From assembly GCA_963682025.1 (NCBI GenBank), contig CAVMKG010000138.1, forward strand, positions 248,001-312,000: a DNA stretch of 64,000 nt, given 5' to 3'. The stretch comes from Cordilura impudica. Its lineage: Eukaryota > Arthropoda > Insecta > Diptera > Scathophagidae. The translations under genes were made by a program, and so were the position numbers. The notes beneath the pieces are model-generated. The model made no database searches, was not told the origin of the DNA, and saw nothing but the letters and a program-made list of their open reading frames with translations. Numbering within the stretch: the stretch's first letter is position 1; every line of letters starts with the position of its first letter. Shown here piece after piece: positions 10,694 to 22,986 of this stretch.

Positions 10694-13057
10694 CAATTTT
10701 ATTAATTAATTAAATTTACTTATTTTCTTGTTTTTTTCTTTTTTTTTTTGTAATCTTGTATTATTTTCTTGGTTATTGTTTACCATTTTTTCTTAAATAT
10801 TTTCTTTATTTTGTAATTAAAAATGTATGTATTTTATAAAGCCAAATTATAACTAACAATTCTCATGCCTTAGCATTATTATTCTTGTACTGTAATTATA
10901 AGATTTGTTCTTTTTGAAAGCAAACAAATATATAAATATTAAAAGCAGAAATTAAAAAAAAAGTGCTAGGAAAAAATGATCTTTTACGCATAAAATGTTA
11001 ACATAATTACTTCAGCGGATTTGGGTATTCAATAATATATGAAAATAGCAAAAGACGTCGAAATATTTTTATATAAAGTAAACACTTTTGTGGATGAATA
11101 TTCAATATATTATAATTTTTCCTTGCCTAAATTTTTTTTTGGCCCCAGTTTGTCTTATTTGCCTTGGAATTATATTTTGAATTTTTTCTAGATTCAAGAT
11201 TTTTAAAATAATACATTAGATTTTATGTCTGTCCAATTTTACCTTAATTCAGCAATGCCAAAAATTGATATTTCAATTATGTAAAAAATTGCTTTTGTGA
11301 TAAAAACATATCCTTTAAATCAATCAAAAACTAAGTTTCAGGAAATCCACTTACATTTTTCGGTCAACTTTAAAGTACAATTACCTTTTTTCTCAATGAC
11401 AGAATTATGTCATAATTTTTTTTTTATATTAACACAAAACATTTTCAATAAATACGATAAAATATGACTCTTCCAATATAATTGTATATATCTAAACTAG
11501 GGTAAGATTCAAAGAGAATATTGCCGAAAATTTTGTTTAAGATTAAGTCCAAATGTAAATACATATACATTTTAAATATTTTCTAAAATGCTCTAGAAGC
11601 TTTGTTAAATTTTTTTTTTTAACTTTAAACGAATGCTTATCCTTAGTAAATTAAACATCGGTGGAGGCTTTTAAAAATTTCAACCTAAATTATTTATTTG
11701 TTCAAATTTTATTAGTAAAACCCCCCTGGTTGCCATTCACTGTGTTGGTTCATTTTTGTTTTCTTTTGGTGTGTTTACGTTTATTCTAAGTACACATATA
11801 TACACCCACACTGTTGCTAGTTGCGCTAAATACTTGTTGAGGATTACAAATTGATTACGTTTACAAATCAATACTTGTTACAATCAAATTCATGAAAACC
11901 AAAATTAAAGAAAACATTGATGGGAGTCAATAACAGACAGAATGTCTGGGGGGTTTTTTTTTTGTACGTCATGCCTGTGTGGGCATTAAATTGCTTGACA
12001 ATTTAATGATTGTTTTTCAATAATAATAATAAAAAAAAAGTAATGTATATTGGACAATCTAAAAATACAATAGAATAAAGTGACCCTACAATAAAAAAAA
12101 ATTCGAAAGCTCTGTACAAATTTAATTTGAAAAAAATTAAATAAAAACTAAATACAATTTTATTTTGCATACATTCAAGGACTTTATGCAAAGGCTTTGG
12201 GTTTTTAGTATAAATGTGACCAACTCTTTTATTTCTAACGAGGAAATACTACCGTTGTAGGTTTCTACATGTTTGCTATTGACAATAGTGATATTATATG
12301 CATAGCTGCAGTCATCGCTTACTTACTGACTGATTTTGTAACGCAGTATGATATCTATAATATTAATGGGCTAGGCGATTTATTGCTACCGATGTTTTTT
12401 CTACCGTTTTATACCGATGTTGACCAAGCGTATATTATTTGAAAGGTATTTCACCAGATTTACAGATTTAAAATTTTTTTTTCTTGATTTTGTGTAAATT
12501 GCATTTAAAATTGCTACTAACACATAAATAAAATTATACATATTCACAGTAAAAATAAACCAAAAAAGTGTTGGTTTGTATGCTATACTCATACTAAGAA
12601 AAATCTACAACATATTCTGTGGTGGTGCCTTGGCATTTTAATTAGTCACTAAAGTATTTTAAAATAAAATTCATATAATATATTAAAATCATACGGCGTC
12701 ACTTTTGTTAAAGCTTGGGCAGGGTCGCCTGTTAGTACTGAATTAAAAAAAAATCAGCAGTAGAGAATACTCAAATAAATTTGGAAAGGAAATAAATTAT
12801 TTACAATAAATAAATTGTTTTGTTTTAACAAATCTTGATCGAAATATTCTAAAATGAATAAAAACTCGACATATACCACATGAAATGAAAAGTACGTGGC
12901 TTCACATAGAGATGGCGTGAATAGTGCAATTTTTTCTTCTGTTTATTCAGTAGGACCAACTGCTAGAAAAATTATGTACAAATTTCATGACATTTCATTA
13001 GTTAGAAAAAAAAGTTACGGTTATAAAAATTATGGTGCTTTTATAGTTTAGGAAAAA
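10694..13057. other. Noncoding stretch, LINE 3' flank and unclassified DNA
   Basis: The first 250 bp are probably the CR1-type LINE 3' region. The rest has no coding evidence. Around 11,700-12,000 the composition is less repetitive and may be old host sequence. A dispersed repeat copy lies at 12,368-12,590 and is listed separately. The 150 bp before 13,058 are probably the 5' end of the mariner. Confidence 0.4.
12368..12590 (+). repeat. Unclassified dispersed repeat, partial copy
   Basis: Begins GGGCTAGGCG and includes CAGATTTACAGATTT and GTAAATTGCATTTAA. The same ordered text occurs inverted at 15,536-15,695. No protein, terminal repeat or target duplication is recognised. Confidence 0.6.
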
Positions 13058-13920
13058 ATGGATTGCAAAGAGTTTCGTGTTTTAATTAAACTTTATTTTA
13101 TGGTGGGAAAACAATACTGTCCAAGCCAAAAAATGGATTGATAAACATTATGGTAATGCCCGCCGTCATATTTAATGGTTAAAAGATGGAATTCCGAATT
13201 TAAAGGTGGTCGTACCAGCACAAATGATGCAGAACATCCTGGTCATCCAAATGAGACAGTTATCGAAGAAAACGTAATAAAAGTGCAACAGGTTGTATTG
13301 AAAAATTAAAGCGAGTGAGATTGGTGGCATCATGAAGATATCAACAGAGTTGGTTCGTCATATATAACATGATCATTTAAATATGAAAAGGCTTTCTGTT
13401 CGAAAGTTACCGTGATTTTAAACAGCTGAATAAAAACTGAAACGTGTTCATGATCCAATGTATACTTTGGAGATGTTTGAAGTAAACTGAACTGAATTTT
13501 TACGTCGATTTATAACAATGGATGATTCGTTATTATACATCGAAATTCAATAGACAGTCTGCGGATTGGTTACAAGGCTACGGAAGCCAAACAAAGCGCT
13601 TATTTATTACTTGGGGAAACGAAAAACAATAACTGCCAAGTACTATGCCAAGTTTTTGGACAGATTGGAGGAATTAAGAAAAAACGACTCCATTTAAATA
13701 AGCAAAAAATCTTGTAGCATAATGACAATGCATCGTTGCCTTCATCTGCTTTGGCTTCAGAAATATTAAAGCCTTTACATTACGAATTGTTTTTCCAACC
13801 CCCTTATTCTCCAAATCTGGCCCACAACGTTTATTATTTGTTCCCAAGCTTGAAAAGGTGGATCCATGGAAGGAAATTTACCACAAATGAAGAAGTCGTA
13901 TCAGAGATGGAATCTTATGA
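13058..13920 (+). pseudogene. mariner transposase (Tc1/mariner), degenerate
   Basis: The start ATG at 13,058 opens DCKEFRVLIKLYFMVGK, the N-terminal helix-turn-helix of mariner transposases. Next come the linker text EFKGGRTSTNDAEHPGHPNE and, through many frameshifts and stops, the catalytic half. The second Asp region survives as HNDNA, followed by the mariner PPYSPNLA block. In intact DD34D mariners that block is followed by the third Asp, which is missing here (SPNLAHNV). The usual length is about 345 residues. The last mariner residues run directly into LINE sequence at 13,921, so the 3' end is lost. Terminal repeats are not clear. Confidence 0.85.
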
Positions 13921-14372
13921 TGGATTCCGGGACACGAACGGGCGCAACGAAAAGGCAGATTGCCTAGCCAGGGCAATCGAGGGGCCCGCAGTCCTTTCAT
14001 AGGTTCGGAACTATTCTATGGTGTTCCAGTAGGGTACATCAAGGAAAAAATTAAGGAGTGGAGGAAATCACAAATTGCGGGCCAACGGCAAGCTAAGAGG
14101 TTCATATCCCCATCCAGTGTTACTTTACTACTTTCATGCCAGAATTCTATATAGGACACTGTGATCAAAGATATCATCTACTAATGTAGGTTCTGTGAAC
14201 AGGGGGTGGAAACAGCAGAACACATTATCTGCGTATCTCCAAAACTAAGTGCAAAAAGAACCCTTGTACTTGGAGTACACACTGTATCCCTCCGAAACAT
14301 ATGGAACCTCATGCCAAACAGGATAATTGGCTTTATAAGGAGCCTTACTCTTCATAACAATCATGGGCTCCA
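13921..14372 (+). pseudogene. LINE C-terminal fragment: RNase H and CCHC knuckle (R1/LOA/I-like)
   Basis: The fragment opens WIPGHERA, then after a frameshift NEKADCLARA: the end of a LINE-encoded RNase H. FYGVPVGYIKEKIKEWR follows, then GHCDQRYHL. The closing zinc-knuckle is CRFCEQGVETAEHIIC (C-x2-C-x8-H-x3-C), and the sequence ends near VLGVHTVSLRNIWNLMPNR. An RNase H followed by a C-terminal CCHC is typical of R1/LOA/I-group LINEs and differs from the Jockey and CR1 copies elsewhere in the window. It abuts the mariner so cleanly that one short fused frame spans both. Confidence 0.8.
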
Positions 14373-14825
14373 CAAAAGATAAAATTGGTCGCTGTGCATA
14401 GAGCCTTCTTGATCTAATCTAAACTTATGTTTTAAAAGTTTGAGAGAGGTTTGGACTGATGTTCTGTAATTTCTAAAAATTTTTTCTTTGTGAAATGATT
14501 TTGGGGAAACGAAAATAAAGCATAAACTAAAAAACGTAGATCTAGGAAAGCTAATCTGGAAGAGAAAGTCTGATTTGCTATTTATATTCAGCGCCTCAAA
14601 TGAAACTAAAATCAAATATAAAATCATATGTAAAAAAAATTTTTTTAATGGAGTTTTTTTAAAAGAAAATAAGGCTACTTTTTTAAGAAATGATACTTTT
14701 TTAATAAGTACCTTAAAAAACTTACTTTTTTACGATAAAGTGCTTTTTTTTTAATAAAATTCACTTTTTTAATAGAAGATATTTTTTGAGAAAAGGCCCA
14801 TGTTTATAACAATATATTTAATTTT

Positions 14826-15231
14826 AACAAGTAAGAAAATTATAGTCGGTCTAGACTGACTATACGATACCCTATGCCATCGTTTAAAGACCCTATTTCT
14901 TTGGTCCAACTAATTGGATATAGAAAATAAGCATAAACCAAATTTGAGTGGCATTGTTATGAATTTTTTGGGCTGCAGATATGAAAAAGTTCATACCGGG
15001 TGCTATATTTGTATGGGGCCTAGGTCGAAAAATGGACCGATCCTGACCATATTTGGTAAGGTCACTTATTTTTTGCAAAAACTTATGACGGACGGACGGA
15101 CGGACGGACATCGCTAAATCGACTCAGATCGGCATAATAAAAGACGGGTCTAAGTCAAATAAATTTGATAGTTACAAACAGCAGCACAAAGTCATTATAC
15201 CCAAACCATATAGCGGTATAGGGTATAAAAA
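14826..15231 (+). mobile_element. INE-1-like element, copy 3 (internally deleted)
   Basis: Both termini are present: AACAAGTAAGAAAATTATAG on the left and GGTATAGGGTATAAAAA on the right. About 400 bp of the middle are missing, with the left part joined directly to the GACGG array near 15,090. The left palindrome has one mismatch. It lies within the degenerate TACTTTTTTA array. Confidence 0.88.
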
Positions 15232-15330
15232 GATGCTTATTAAAGAAAGGGAATTTTTTAAGATGAAGTACCATTTTTAAAAAAGGGAATTTTTTAGAAA
15301 AAGAACGTTTTCGAGAAGACTAACACTTTA

Positions 15331-15695
15331 ACGAAAGCTAGCAGATTCCAGCCCTCGAAATTCAAGTGCAAATTCTAGGAAATTTAATTTTTTTCATTAA
15401 ATAAAAACCCTGAAGTTATGCTAATCAAATTTAGCAAATTTACAAATCAACACAAAAAACAAACTAATTTTTATTACAAACACATTACCAAATTCAAACG
15501 CGCACACATAGCATTGCATAATTTTATGTATGTGTTAGTAGAAAAATTAAATGCAATTTACTCAAAATAAAGGGAAAAATTTAAAAATCTGTAAATCTGC
15601 AAAACCTCTAAAAAGAAATACCTCTCAATTTATATGCGTTTGGTCAAAATCAGGATAGAACAAAACATCGGTCACAAGAAAACGCCTAGCCTATT
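15331..15695 (-). repeat. Unclassified dispersed repeat, longest copy
   Basis: About 365 bp. Its inner part is an inverted match to 12,368-12,523. The segment CGAAATTCAAGTGCAAATTC (15,356-15,375) recurs at 28,478-28,497 in the same orientation. No coding capacity is seen. The edges are approximate. Confidence 0.55.
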
Positions 15696-15799
15696 GAGAA
15701 GATTTAGTATTTTAAGAAAAACCAACTTTTTAAGAAACTTTACTCTTTTAAGAAGAAGTACTTATTTAAGAGAAAAGGAGCTTTTTCAAAAGATTTTAT

Positions 15800-17084
15800 G
15801 AGTCCGATCACATGGGAGATGTGTAACAAGCAAGTAATTAAAGATTTTTTAAGTGGAAGTACTTGTGCTCTCAGTATATTTTTTTTTCAAATTAGAGGTT
15901 TTATATATTTAGCCTGGTTCAATAAGCTATTTATATGAATTAGATATTTATATTGTTATATTTGTGATTGTGTTATACTTTTTGGTTATTGAATTGGTTT
16001 ATATTGTGAAGTTTTTAACGTTGTTATACGTGAGGGTTGTTGAACCAGCTTCAATAATCTTTAAACCAGTACACTCATACCTCACACCGTTTTTGTCTTA
16101 CTCTGTTTTTGTGATTGGATTATTAAATAGATTTTTACTCCCCTGAGTAAAAGATGTTCTTTTAGAAAAGTTAGATTTATTTAAAACGTGTTGTTTTCAA
16201 GAACAGTTCCTTTTAGGAAAATTTACTTATCCAGAAGGGTGTTCTTTATTTCAACGAAATGAACTTTTTGCAAAAAGTTATAAGGAGATGTACTTTTTTT
16301 ACGATAAAGTTCTTTCCTTAAGAAATAGTTCATGTTTTTAGAATATGTTAAATTTCTACTAGAATCTACTTAGACTATATATTTGCAGATCATTATATCA
16401 AGAAGTTTCAAATTATAAATATTCTCAATGGTACGAAGCTCGATTTTCCATATAGCCGGTGTTTGTCAGTTTGGCGGGTTCCACATTCCATTTCTAATTG
16501 CTAGAATTACATATATAGAAAATAAAAAAGCAAAATTTTTTCCCTTTTCAGCCTTTTGAGTGCATAGCGGTATTTTTATATTGGATAGAATTATTATACT
16601 AAATTCTGTATTTATTTTGGGTTAATTTAAAGTCATGTCATCCCAGTGTTTAAAAATCTCGTCATAGTGGAATTTTATGCCGCTATGGAAACCTAAATTT
16701 CCTTCAGCTTTAAAGATTCTAGCGAATTATATTCATACAGAGTAAGTGATGAGGGTAACTGTACATATATTAAGAATTAGATCTTTCTTTGTTGGGTGTA
16801 AATATCGCAAGGCTTAGTAAATCAGATTTGAGATGAAATTTTTCAACTGAAATATACCCATCCTTCGATGTATATGACACTTTTATACGATTTTTATGCA
16901 TTTCGTTTATATCGTGAGTTATGGAGTTCGGCTCGGATACTACGATTTATTTTTATTCTAGATCTGGTTTCTTAATATTTTACGTAGTGTTCTAAAACAA
17001 AGTATTTAAACGGTTACAAATTTGGAACTGTACAAAATAATATATGCATTCTCTATTTATAGACTTCAGTGTATAATGATTTTT
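15800..17084. other. Noncoding AT-rich stretch
   Basis: Apart from the array block at 16,145-16,345 I recognise nothing. A hydrophobic 60-residue frame near 15,964-16,146 lacks support. Confidence 0.4.
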
Positions 17085-17455
17085 GCTGATGTTTGTATCC
17101 ACCAAAAATATTTGGCCTAGACCCAGTTTTTATTATAGACTCAAAATCACTTTCTACATCGATTTAGCGATGAACATACATCCGTCCGTATCTCTGTCTG
17201 TTCATACCTTTGTCATGTTTGTGTCGTTGTAAAACATTGTTATTAAACTGCAGTTCGAAAATAACAAAATATTATAATCAAATTTGGTATATAAGCTGTT
17301 GTTGGCCATAGGGCAATAATGGCTCATAGTGGTAAAAATTGGTCATTGTTAAGACCTAGCCCCCAAGCAAATAATTTATGGGTTAAAATTTTTATAACCA
17401 ACGAACGGATTTTCCCGACCACTTTTGAAACTTAGTTGTCTTTTTGCACCTTACT
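17085..17455 (-). mobile_element. INE-1-like element, strongly diverged
   Basis: On the minus strand it retains recognisable pieces of the family's right part: AAATATTTTTGGTGGATAC, the post-array stem region, a decayed CGGA-rich array and the AAATTTGAT text. Neither terminus is intact. It lies just upstream of a younger copy on the other strand. Confidence 0.65.
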
Positions 17456-17464
17456 TAGTTAAAG

Positions 17465-18260
17465 TAAGTAAGAAATTATAGTCGGGCTAGACCAACTATA
17501 CGATACCCTATACCATGGTTTAGATACCCTATCTCTTCGGTCCAACTAATTAGATATAGAAAATGAGCAGAAACTAAATTTGAGTGACATTGTTATAAAT
17601 TTTTTTGGCTGCTGATATGAAAAAGTTCATATCGGGTGCTATATTTATATGGGGACTAGGTCGAAAAATGGAACGATCCTGACCATATTTGGTAAAGTCA
17701 CTTACATTTTGAAAAAATATATACAAACCCAATTTGAGAAAAATCTGTTCAATATTTTGTGTTTTTTGATAGATTTCAATGAAGATCGGGAAGCTGCTCT
17801 ATATGGGCCCTATAACTAAGAATTGTCCTGAACGGACTATTTTTGGACTACTGATTAATGGGTCTAATAAACACATACAAACCCAATTTGACTGAGATCT
17901 ATATGATAATTTGGATCTTATGGCAATTTATGTCGATTTCATAGGGGTCATTTGTATGGGGACTAGGTCTCAACATGGACCGAATTTCACAGATTTCAGC
18001 AGCGTTTATCCTATGGTCGATAAAAGCTTACATACCAAATTTCATCAAAATATATCAATATTTGCGACCTGTAATTTGATTAAAAACTTTACATGGACTC
18101 ATAGATGGACGGACGGACGGACATCGCTAAAACGACTCAGTAAGTGATTCTGAGTCGATCGGTATAATAAAAGACAGGGTCTAGATCAAATATTTTTGGT
18201 AGTTACAAACAGCAGCACAAAATCATTTTACCCAAACCACATAGTGGTATAGGCTATAAA
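17465..18260 (+). mobile_element. INE-1-like element, copy 4 (full length)
   Basis: Left end AAGTAAGAAATTATAG with two palindrome mismatches. The GACGG array is near 18,110-18,123, followed by a 12-bp-armed stem-loop whose arms are close to CGACTCAG and CTGAGTCG. The right hairpin is ACCACATAGTGGT and ends in a slightly mutated ATAGGCTATAAA. Confidence 0.88.
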
Positions 18261-18570
18261 CAGCAGTCTTCCTTCAATATTAGAATCTCTCCTACACCAA
18301 ATGAACTTAGTTGGTCATGTTATACATTATATAATAACATTTGTAAAAAGCAATGTATATGTTTTTGATATCAATCTATTGTTCCTGATTTTTTTTTTTT
18401 CTTTTTAAATTCAAATAAGTTCTATCTACTTTTTTTCTTTTTTTTTTTTGTTCCAATAAAACTAATACTCCTGTGAGTGCCAAAGTGCTAGAGTGAGCAA
18501 GGTGTCTCATATTTGGATTGTGATATTTGGGACAAGTATGGATTTCAAATATTGCACTTTATCCGCATAT

Positions 18571-19355
18571 TTTTATACCACTATGTGGTTTGGGTATAAT
18601 GACTTTGTGCTGCTGTTTGTAACAACCAAAAATATTTGACCTAGACCTATCTTTAATTATACCGATCGAATCAGAATCACTTTCTGAGTTGATTTAACAA
18701 TGTCCGTCCGTCCGTCCGTCCGTCCGTCCGTCTGTGTGTCCATGTAAAGCTTGTAATCAAACTGCAGGTCGCAAATATGAATATATTTTGATGAAATTTG
18801 GTATGTGAGCTTCTATCGGCCGTGGGATGAAATTGTGAGAAATTGGTGAGAATCGGTCCATGTTCAGACCTAGCCCCCATACAAATTACCCATATGAAAT
18901 CGACATAAATTGCCATAAGATCCAAATTGTCATATAGATCTTACTCAAATTGGGTTTGTATGCATTCATTACAGCCACTAATGAGTAGTCCAAAAATGAT
19001 CCCTTTGACCCCATATAGAGTTGCTTCCCGATCTTCAGTTAAATCTATTAAAAAACAAAAATATTGCACTGATTCTTCTCAAATTTTGTTTGTACATATT
19101 TTTGCAAAATACAAGAGACTTTACCAAACAAAATCAGGATCAGTCCATTTTTGGAGCTAGCCCCTTTATAGATATAGCATCCGATATGAACTTTTTTATA
19201 TCTGCAGCCAAAAAAATTAATAAAAATCCCACTCAAATTTGGTTTTTGCATATTTTCTATGTCCAGTTAGTTGGGCCTAAGAGATAGGGTTTCTAAACGC
19301 ATGGTATAGGGTATCGTATAGTCGGTCTAGACCGACTATAATTTTCTTACTTGTT
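18571..19355 (-). mobile_element. INE-1-like element, copy 5 (full length, subfamily B)
   Basis: Complete on the minus strand with a perfect left palindrome (left half ATAGTCGGTCT) at 19,317-19,338 and a (GTCC)n array at 18,703-18,730 in plus orientation. It shares with copies 7 and 12 the internal variant ATGGGGTCAAAGGGATCATT, which defines a subfamily. Confidence 0.92.
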
Positions 19356-22034
19356 ATTTTTTTTTTTCCTATTCAGTTTCGGTTTCAATTTTTCTCGTTG
19401 TTGTTCATAACAATGTTCAATACAAAAATAGAAAATCCATGTTTATGATGTGCTTTTGTTGTGATAGAAATTTTCGATTAAAATATATAGATTTCTTTTC
19501 AACGTAAGAGAAAAATTTTTCCATGTTATTTGATACTGTAATAGTGAATGAAAATATGGGTTAGAAGTATACATATTATGTATCACAGTGGTTCTCAATC
19601 CCTCAACGAGAAAGACTATTAAAAATAAATTGTAAAAGCTATGGAAACTTAAATTGATTGACAGAACTGGGGTGTGAGAAATTCCAACTCAGGGTGGAAG
19701 TATTAGGCCAGCGTTGTAAATCCTTCAAAGGGTTTGGTGTTCTCAATCCAAACTTTTTTATGAACTTTTATATCAGTTCTTTATCTTCATGATATTTTGC
19801 TTAGTTTTTCAAGATCCATTTACGATTTCTCCATTCGTTCTCTAGCAAAATTGTACCTAAGTCTTATATAAGTAAACGATATTAATACATCCATGTAAAG
19901 TATTACGTTGGGCTATTTTTATCCGATGAAAACTTCAAAAATTAATTTTTGTTCTCTTTTTTTTTTGTAAATTTTTGCTTACAACTTGCCTCTAACTGAA
20001 AATCCTAAGCAATTTTTATCCAATCAGCGTATTTTAATAAATCACAATCAGCTTGATTCAACTGTTGTCAAATGGGAATTGGCATATAATAATTGAGATG
20101 AGCTGGCTTTTTTTACACCATAAACTATTTTGACACCATTTTGCATGCTGAAAAAACTTCTGCATATTTCCCCGATATCGGATATAGGCGTAATAAAAGT
20201 AAGACATAAAGCAGATGACTGGAGATCAATTATTGAGAGTTGAAATCGGTTTTAATGCATAATACTTTTAATATCCCATTCTTCTGAAAGAAAAACCATA
20301 ATTTAGGAGATGTTGCTCCTATCAGAACACTAACGATCAGAACAAAGCGGTTAGGGATTCCATTAAATGGTTCTATCCACAACGACTGTGAATTCTTCGC
20401 CATAACACCAGATTAAAATATGGAGAATCCTTAAATTTTTGAGAAAATATTTTCTAAAATAGTTTAGGTAGATACATAGCCAATATATAAAGCTTTTATT
20501 TAACATATTTTAAATGCCTTTAGCTCGCTAAATATTAAATTTCTGACTATTGTAGACTCGGAGAAAGTGATTTTTCTAGAATTTCTTACGAAACTCTTAT
20601 AAAGCTATTTTAAGTTTTTATGAAACAGACAGCTAAATTTTTAAAACAAATTTTAAATGAAACAAAATTAGTTTAAAAAATTATTTTTTCTAAAGAAGAT
20701 GTTAATTAGCTATTAACAAAAAACAAAAAAATTAAGGGTACCATTAGTTACAATCCAGAAACAGTGTGAAAAACTAATACACCACATCATGAGCTGAAGG
20801 ATTTATTGTTTATAAAACATTTTTGTTTGGTTGGTGTATTCAAGTTCATTATTTATAGTTCAAATTTTTGAGGATTAAAGTGGTCCTACGTATGGACATT
20901 TTTGAAATTGCGATTTTGGGGAGAGGCGGGGTCCAGTTGGTTTCCTTTCTATATAAAACTAATAAATGTGAAGTTTGGGGACAATCGGATAAAGAACAGC
21001 CGCGCCGAAAATCGATTGCAAATTTCATGTGTAAAGATATTGGGAAAATATGACTTTTTTCAGATTTTACGAAAATTTCGTTCTATATTTTAACTTTTCC
21101 GACAAGTTGTTATATGAATCGGGATCTGTATTAGCTGCTCAAAAAGCTACAAAACTTTAAAATTAAGTATAAACTTGCCAAGAAAAAGCAAGTGCCCCAG
21201 AGTACCTTTTACCAATAAAAACTAGGTCGTGGAAATTGATGGCATTTTTCTCAACATTGAGAAATTTATTAAAGCCATAATTTTTTTTTTTTTTTGGTCT
21301 CGATAATTATAAATACTCAGACGTGAAATATTGTTTTATTACCTCGTTTTTAACCTATTGCGCATTGAAACCGAAAATGGGAAATTGTTTTGATAAAATT
21401 TTCTAAACTCCTTTTTCAAGTTTTAAGAAAGTTTCTTAAGCAAAATTTAAAAAAATGGATCTGACACTTAAAGGCTTTGTTAAATACAAATTAGAGATTA
21501 ACTTTGTGAATTTTTAGATAAATCCTTTCTAAATTCTTTATATCAAAAATTAATCAGTTCTCTACTTTTAAATGCTATATTTTATCTTTATAGCCTGGGG
21601 TTTTGGAAAAAAATTATATTACCCCATAAACCCTTCTGGAATTGGAATTTATTAAAAAAATTCAAATATTTTACAAATACTGTTGAATTTTTAAAAGTGA
21701 TACTTAAGATATTATAAACAATTTTGTATATCTTCCGTTCCTAAAAGTTGGAATAAGTCCGAGAACGTTAACCCATTATTTGCCAATGCCAGCTTTTGTT
21801 TTTAAGATGCTTTTAAATAAAGATTACCGAAAACGAGTTTTTCTATTAAACTCAAGAACCCTTATTTTGAATTTAAATAATGTATTTCTGTAATTTTTTT
21901 ATGTGTAAATATCCACACGCGCAGGGGGTAATTTTCTATTTCATAATACAATCACTAAAACAGCATAACATGTAAGACGTAAGACAAAATCGGTGTAACT
22001 TATGATTGTTTTAAAGAAAAAATATAATATGTAA
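19356..22034. other. Long noncoding stretch
   Basis: No gene or classified repeat is recognised over about 2.7 kb. The segment 20,868-21,240 contains less AT-rich text (GGGGAGAGGCGGGGTCC) that resembles the subterminal regions of DNA transposons but could not be assigned. Confidence 0.4.
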
Positions 22035-22230
22035 TAACATGTATGAAAATGAAAAATGTAAAATGAAAAACGAAAAATGAAAAAGTGAAAAATTAAAAAC
22101 GAAAAATGGTAAATGAAAAAGGAGAAAATGAAAAATAAAAAAGTAAAAATTTAAAATAAAAAATCAGAATGAAAAATGAAAAATTGAAAACGAAAAATAA
22201 AAAATAAAAAACGAAAAATGAAAAATTAAG
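22035..22230. repeat. Degenerate A-rich minisatellite (GAAAAAT units)
   Basis: Loosely repeated units such as GAAAAATGAAAAA and AAAAACGAAAAAT. It is the reverse-complement counterpart of the array at 365-606. A mariner fragment follows within 80 bp. Confidence 0.8.
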
Positions 22231-22309
22231 CGGTTGAAACAATAATAATAAATATTTTTTCATTAACAGATCCCCTGAATTTGATTGCTATAAGTGCTAC
22301 ATACGAGGC

Positions 22310-22700
22310 CAATAAAGTGATGGCACAGTTTTTTGGGATGTACGCGGTATAATCTACATCAATTACCTTAAAAAGGGAAAAACAATAAACGGCGAATATT
22401 ATGGCAACTTATTGGACCTATTGAACGGTCCAATGGCCCATATGGTGCGCACGTGTGCAGTCTCAGTGGCATGAATTGGGCTACGAATTGTTACCTCATC
22501 TGCCATATTCTCCGGATTTAGCCCCCCAATGACTATTTCCTATTTACAAAACTAAAGAAATGGCTCGCTGGAAAGAGATTTAGCTCCAACGATGATGCCA
22601 ATTTTATGGACCTCGAAAAATACTAATTTTTGGAAAAAAAAATTGGAGAATGTTTGGACTAAGTGTATTGAGCTAAAAAGAGATTATATGACGCTTTCTG
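22310..22700 (+). pseudogene. mariner transposase C-terminal fragment (second subfamily)
   Basis: Split frames give KVMAQFFG, then HELGYELLPHLPYSPDLAP, a stop, DYFLFTKLKKWLAGKRFSSN, and WTKCIELKRDY at the end. This is the last 130 or so residues of a mariner DD34D transposase. The third catalytic Asp (in PSDY-type blocks) is preserved but sits right after a stop codon. The 5' half is absent. It is a different lineage from the copy at 13 kb, judging by the KRFSSN and ELK text. Confidence 0.82.
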
Positions 22701-22986
22701 TTTGATTTTAAAAAAGTGACATAAAAAAATCTTTAATTACTAGATGTTTACATCTCTCCCCTGTGATCAGACTCACATGATTTTTTTTTTTATTTAACCC
22801 TTCAGTGCTCCTGGAATCATAATTATCCATTGTGATATATCTCTGGTGCAATTGTCTGCTTATTGCTAGCAGATATAAATTAAAACATCTTTTAACCAAT
22901 TTTATTATAAAATTATATTATTTTTAAAAAATATCTATATGTTTACAAATAAAATAAGAACATTGTTGAGCTATAACTCTAGATTG

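Larger units (their letters stand above)
14640..16350. repeat. Interrupted degenerate array of TACTTTTTTAAGAAA-like units
   Basis: Blocks at about 14,640-14,800, 15,232-15,330, 15,700-15,800 and 16,145-16,345 share a loose 20-25-bp unit around ACTTTTTTAAGAAA or ACTTTTTTACGATAAAG. An INE-1-like element (14,826-15,231) and a dispersed repeat (15,331-15,695) sit between the blocks. The array probably predates both. Confidence 0.55.

Noticed and set aside
20868..21093. 61-63-codon frames near 20.9-21.1 kb
   Set aside because: Overlapping frames in the same segment without conservation or motif.
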